35,227 nt of DNA from Ignavibacteriales bacterium (lineage in GTDB: Bacteria; Bacteroidota; Ignavibacteria; Ignavibacteriales; Ignavibacteriaceae). Positions 32,341-35,227 of this stretch are shown here, one piece after another. The notes under the pieces are model-generated. The model was given only the letters and a program-made list of their open reading frames with translations, had not been told where the DNA came from and searched no databases. The position numbers and the translations under genes were made by a program. The number at the start of each line of letters is the position of its first letter. Position 1 is the stretch's first letter. The stretch covers positions 1,478 to 36,704 of the forward strand of contig JACPGF010000331.1 of NCBI GenBank assembly GCA_016182615.1, in the 5' to 3' direction.

Positions 32341-35227
32341 TACTTAAGCAGTGTTAGCTTTTTGGTTGCATGAAAATCGTTGCAGTCCAAACGGTAAACA
32401 TACACGCCGCTTGCAAGGTTTGCGCCGTTAAACTCTGCCGTGTATTTGCCGGTTTCCTTGTACTCGTTTACCAGTACTTTTATTTCTCTGCCAAGCATGT
32501 CGTAAATTTTTAAGGTTACTATGCCTGCTTTTGGTAACTGATAACTAATGGTTGTTGCCGGGTTAAACGGGTTGGGATAGTTTTGGTCAAGGGCATACTC
32601 GGTAATAACTACATCGGCACCGCTACCTTTTAAAGCTTTGCCATTGAAGGCTACTTTTTTAATTATCGCAGTCTTTTTAGCTACCGCGCCGTTGTTACGC
32701 CAGAAACTAATACGGTCTTCTTTTACTTTCGACATCATCTTTTCCACTTGGGTTTCAGCTAACGGCATAATAAAGTTTTCCTGCTGCACTTCATAGGTTT
32801 GCACGGTGTTGGTTATTACAAGCTGTAAAATCACTTCCCTTTGGCCAATACCGGAACAGTCAACATCGAACAGAATGTTTTTATACTCCCCGGTATTGGT
32901 GGCATTATATACAACATTATCGTAGATACCAATAACTTCCTGAGTATTCGCATCGACCAACTGTACGGTAAAAGTAAGGCTGTTGGAGTTAGGAAATAAG
33001 GACCCGGAATTTTCCGGATCGGTGGGCGTGATGTTCCTGTACTCCCTGGTATTTGCTGCATCATATACGACGTTATCATACGTCCCGATGATTTCACCGG
33101 TGCCTGCATCTACTAACTGCACCGTGAAGGTTAAACTGCCTCCATTCCGGAAAAGCTCCTGAACATATTCAGTGGAATGGGATGGTATGCAGACAATTGA
33201 ATAGAAAAATTCGCTGCTGTTATTAAGGTCAAAGGGCTGGCTTATAAGATACTGGTTCATTTCATCAATTGTGCTGAATGTAATATCCGGGGCTGCTTCG
33301 GCAAAGCTGACCGGGCTGCCGTCAACACTGATATCACCTAAAGTATAATCAAACTTGATACCCCCGGTTTCCGGATAGCTCACGGTTCCCGAAATAGCGG
33401 TAGCAACCGGGAAATCTGTCGTGTTTTGATTATTTGTTTGAACCAATGGCTTGGTAACAAAGCTATACGGGGCTTGTTGCCCGCCCAAGCCAATTGCCAT
33501 GCAAGTTGTGGGTGTGCCGCTATTGGTTAATTGCACATCCGCCGTGTTAAGGTATTTAATCCGTTTTACATTCGCGGCAGATAATGTATTATCCACCCAG
33601 TAATTCTTCATCGTGGCCGACTCATTCTGTGTCCAAGCGAAAAAATACGTGCCGTTGGCCTGTTCGGTAATTGTCGGGGAGCTTATATTACTTCCAAAAT
33701 ACCAAAAATGGCTTGGATTTACCGGATCGCAAAATGAAACAATAGTTTCCGGATCCTCAGGATTGCCATCTGATTCTATCCAAACAACTCGGTGCGACCC
33801 ATTTTTAATAGAGGGTCTGTAGTTTACTGGTTTTGCATAGTCTGACAATATTTTGTGACTGTTATTTTTTATAGCTATATACGGGAATTCCGCTATTGCC
33901 GTAAGCTCTATATAGTGTATAGTTTCCGAATTATTCTCCCAAACAATATTAAACTGTGGATCCCCTCCTGCTTCAACCGGATTAACTTCTGAACCTATTG
34001 CAGGGTTTTTGGGATTATCACCTGCTCCGGGGATTTGTATCACATTCATGAGCAATAAATGTTTGTCATCTCCATCACGTTTCAGATCGGCAACATTTAG
34101 AATACCATTTCCATCCAATGCATCCTCCCTCCAGACAACAAATGATTCGCCTAGAAAATCACAACCTATTACGGGGTTTGTCACGTTCGTGTATATTTGT
34201 GCTGTTGGTATCACAACCGGTTCGGCAAATGCAGTATAGTTATTAAAGATATCCTTCCTGAAAGACCTAACAGATATTTGCACATTGTTGCTTATATTCT
34301 CTTCAAACGCTATCACCACTTCAGGAGCCGGCACACCGCTGGTCTGTTGTTGCTGAAAAGCTATTGCCGGGTTTCTGGCAATGTTATTACTTAACCCCTT
34401 CCCGTTGTTCATAATTGCCCAAGTAACACCGTTATCGGTACTCATTTCGTACCAGATATTGTTCATGCTTTCATATACCATGTGCAGGTAGCCATCAGAA
34501 GATTTTATGATTTTACGCTGGCTGTTATTGGTTAAAGCGCCCGGTGTAGTTGAAAGCTGGGAACCTTTGAACACCGCCGTAACTGTTGCATTGTTTTGTA
34601 GAAAATTCACTGGTGTGGTTAATGAATCAGGAAACCTAATTGTCACTTTTGACGGATCAGCAACCCATTTTTGAAAAGTGAATTTGTGGTTTCTGCCGGT
34701 TTGCTGTATAAGTAAATTAGTATCTCTCTTAGTTGAAATACTATAAAAAGGCCTGCCTGAAATTGCAAAGTCTTGATTCAAGAAAACCCCACGGTAATTG
34801 GTGTCGGAACTGAACACGAAAGGTGAATTTTTTTCATAGAAATCGGCTACCATCCCTTTGTTATATGGGCCATAGACGGCATTGGTATCCCTAATAATCC
34901 AGGGGTCTTTTATTTTTACTGAGCCAAAGGTGGTATTGCTATTTTCTATCGAATTTTTCACAGAGATGCCGGTAACCGTGCTATCGAACCACGCGTTTAT
35001 TTTCCGGTAATTTTTCGCCTGATAGACCGAAGCATAATTCTGTATAATCCACTCGCCTCCCGGGATTAATTCCCAATGGTGATATTTTTGTACCGTACCG
35101 GGTTTATAGCTTTGCAGTGCCCTTATTTCATTACTGGAATACTGGGTTAAATCATATAAAACACCGGATGGGTCTCCCCTCCAATATTGAAACAAATTAA
35201 CATATACCGAGATTCTGCCAAAACTTA
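32340..35227 (-). CDS. Large secreted T9SS cargo protein (partial, N-terminus outside window)
   Basis: The frame is open to the right edge of the window (SFGRISVYVNLFQYW before the first in-window TTG), so the 962 residues seen lack the true N-terminus and signal peptide. The last ~80 residues are a classic type A sorting domain, with DQNYPNPFNPATTISYQLP, KIYDMLGREIKVL, GKYTAEFNGANLASGVYVYR and a terminal KKLTLLK, so the protein is exported through the T9SS and cleaved or anchored at the surface. The middle shows sialidase/BNR-like segments (YEMSTDNGVTWAI, then NPAIAFQQQ) repeated as propeller-like blades. Near residues 690-770 an internal repeat of about 38 residues occurs twice (SLTFTVQLVDAGTGEIIGTY and SLTFTVQLVDANTQEVIGIY). 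No catalytic domain is recognised; adhesion or surface display is possible. Confidence 0.85.
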   Translation of the reverse strand, partial: SFGRISVYVNLFQYWRGDPSGVLYDLTQYSSNEIRALQSYKPGTVQKYHHWELIPGGEWIIQNYASVYQAKNYRKINAWFDSTVTGISVKNSIENSNTTFGSVKIKDPWIIRDTNAVYGPYNKGMVADFYEKNSPFVFSSDTNYRGVFLNQDFAISGRPFYSISTKRDTNLLIQQTGRNHKFTFQKWVADPSKVTIRFPDSLTTPVNFLQNNATVTAVFKGSQLSTTPGALTNNSQRKIIKSSDGYLHMVYESMNNIWYEMSTDNGVTWAIMNNGKGLSNNIARNPAIAFQQQQTSGVPAPEVVIAFEENISNNVQISVRSFRKDIFNNYTAFAEPVVIPTAQIYTNVTNPVIGCDFLGESFVVWREDALDGNGILNVADLKRDGDDKHLLLMNVIQIPGAGDNPKNPAIGSEVNPVEAGGDPQFNIVWENNSETIHYIELTAIAEFPYIAIKNNSHKILSDYAKPVNYRPSIKNGSHRVVWIESDGNPEDPETIVSFCDPVNPSHFWYFGSNISSPTITEQANGTYFFAWTQNESATMKNYWVDNTLSAANVKRIKYLNTADVQLTNSGTPTTCMAIGLGGQQAPYSFVTKPLVQTNNQNTTDFPVATAISGTVSYPETGGIKFDYTLGDISVDGSPVSFAEAAPDITFSTIDEMNQYLISQPFDLNNSSEFFYSIVCIPSHSTEYVQELFRNGGSLTFTVQLVDAGTGEIIGTYDNVVYDAANTREYRNITPTDPENSGSLFPNSNSLTFTVQLVDANTQEVIGIYDNVVYNATNTGEYKNILFDVDCSGIGQREVILQLVITNTVQTYEVQQENFIMPLAETQVEKMMSKVKEDRISFWRNNGAVAKKTAIIKKVAFNGKALKGSGADVVITEYALDQNYPNPFNPATTISYQLPKAGIVTLKIYDMLGREIKVLVNEYKETGKYTAEFNGANLASGVYVYRLDCNDFHATKKLTLLK

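Noticed and set aside
1-35227. tRNA, rRNA, riboswitch or other known RNA genes
   Set aside because: I looked through the intergenic stretches for cloverleaf and conserved tRNA/rRNA sequence and saw none; a covariance-model search would be needed to settle weak structured RNAs.

Overview
The window looks like the chromosome of a Bacteroidota/Chlorobiota-group bacterium, most likely Ignavibacteria-like. This is inferred from a secreted protein with a type IX secretion (T9SS) C-terminal sorting domain of the NYPNPFNPxTTISYxLP type, a two-subunit ATP-citrate-lyase-like enzyme, DUF4139, DUF4476 and TSP3-OmpA envelope proteins, and a TAnnTTTG-type -7 box before glmM. No rRNA, tRNA, transposase, integrase or CRISPR array was seen.

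Layout. 1-3306: the C-terminal part of a large GAF-PAS-histidine kinase (cut by the window edge) and a SAM methyltransferase, both on +. 3363-7483 (-): an ATP-grasp subunit followed by an unusually long 908-residue ligase/citrate-synthase-like subunit. 7484-12957: a gene-sparse, repeat-rich region with a minimal cyclic-nucleotide-binding protein, a rifampin ADP-ribosyltransferase (arr), two unknown proteins, and a SET-domain gene overlapping a secreted-protein gene. 12958-17420 (+): glmM, a small exported protein, then a tight LytR_C - rsfS - argS cluster. 17888-23662: a GT9 glycosyltransferase (-) divergent from an amidohydrolase (+), an M50-type membrane protease, a CNNM/CorC-family protein and an NTF2-like protein. 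24251-28362: two adjacent DUF4139 proteins, the first carrying a large insertion. 28823-32339: a DUF4476 protein and a HisN-type phosphatase (-), then an OmpA/TSP3 outer-membrane protein (+). 32340-35227: a T9SS cargo protein (-) cut by the right edge.

Functional themes. If the citrate-cleaving pair is active it would make acetyl-CoA and oxaloacetate from citrate, the key step of the reductive TCA cycle, but one active-site histidine of the lyase domain appears replaced. Much of the rest concerns the cell envelope (GlmM, GT9, OmpA/TSP3, DUF4139, M50 protease, T9SS cargo). Intergenic DNA is rich in structured repeats: a roughly 270-bp nested palindrome, a 128-bp tandem repeat, two clusters of short GC-rich hairpins, a dispersed repeat family on both sides of arr, and AT-rich ATTCATAATTC-type tracts.

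The strongest leads for something undescribed are the atypical citrate-lyase-like large subunit, the DUF4139 protein with inserted carboxypeptidase-regulatory and TonB-plug-like segments, and the palindromic elements. All family assignments come from reading motifs by eye; no database search was run.
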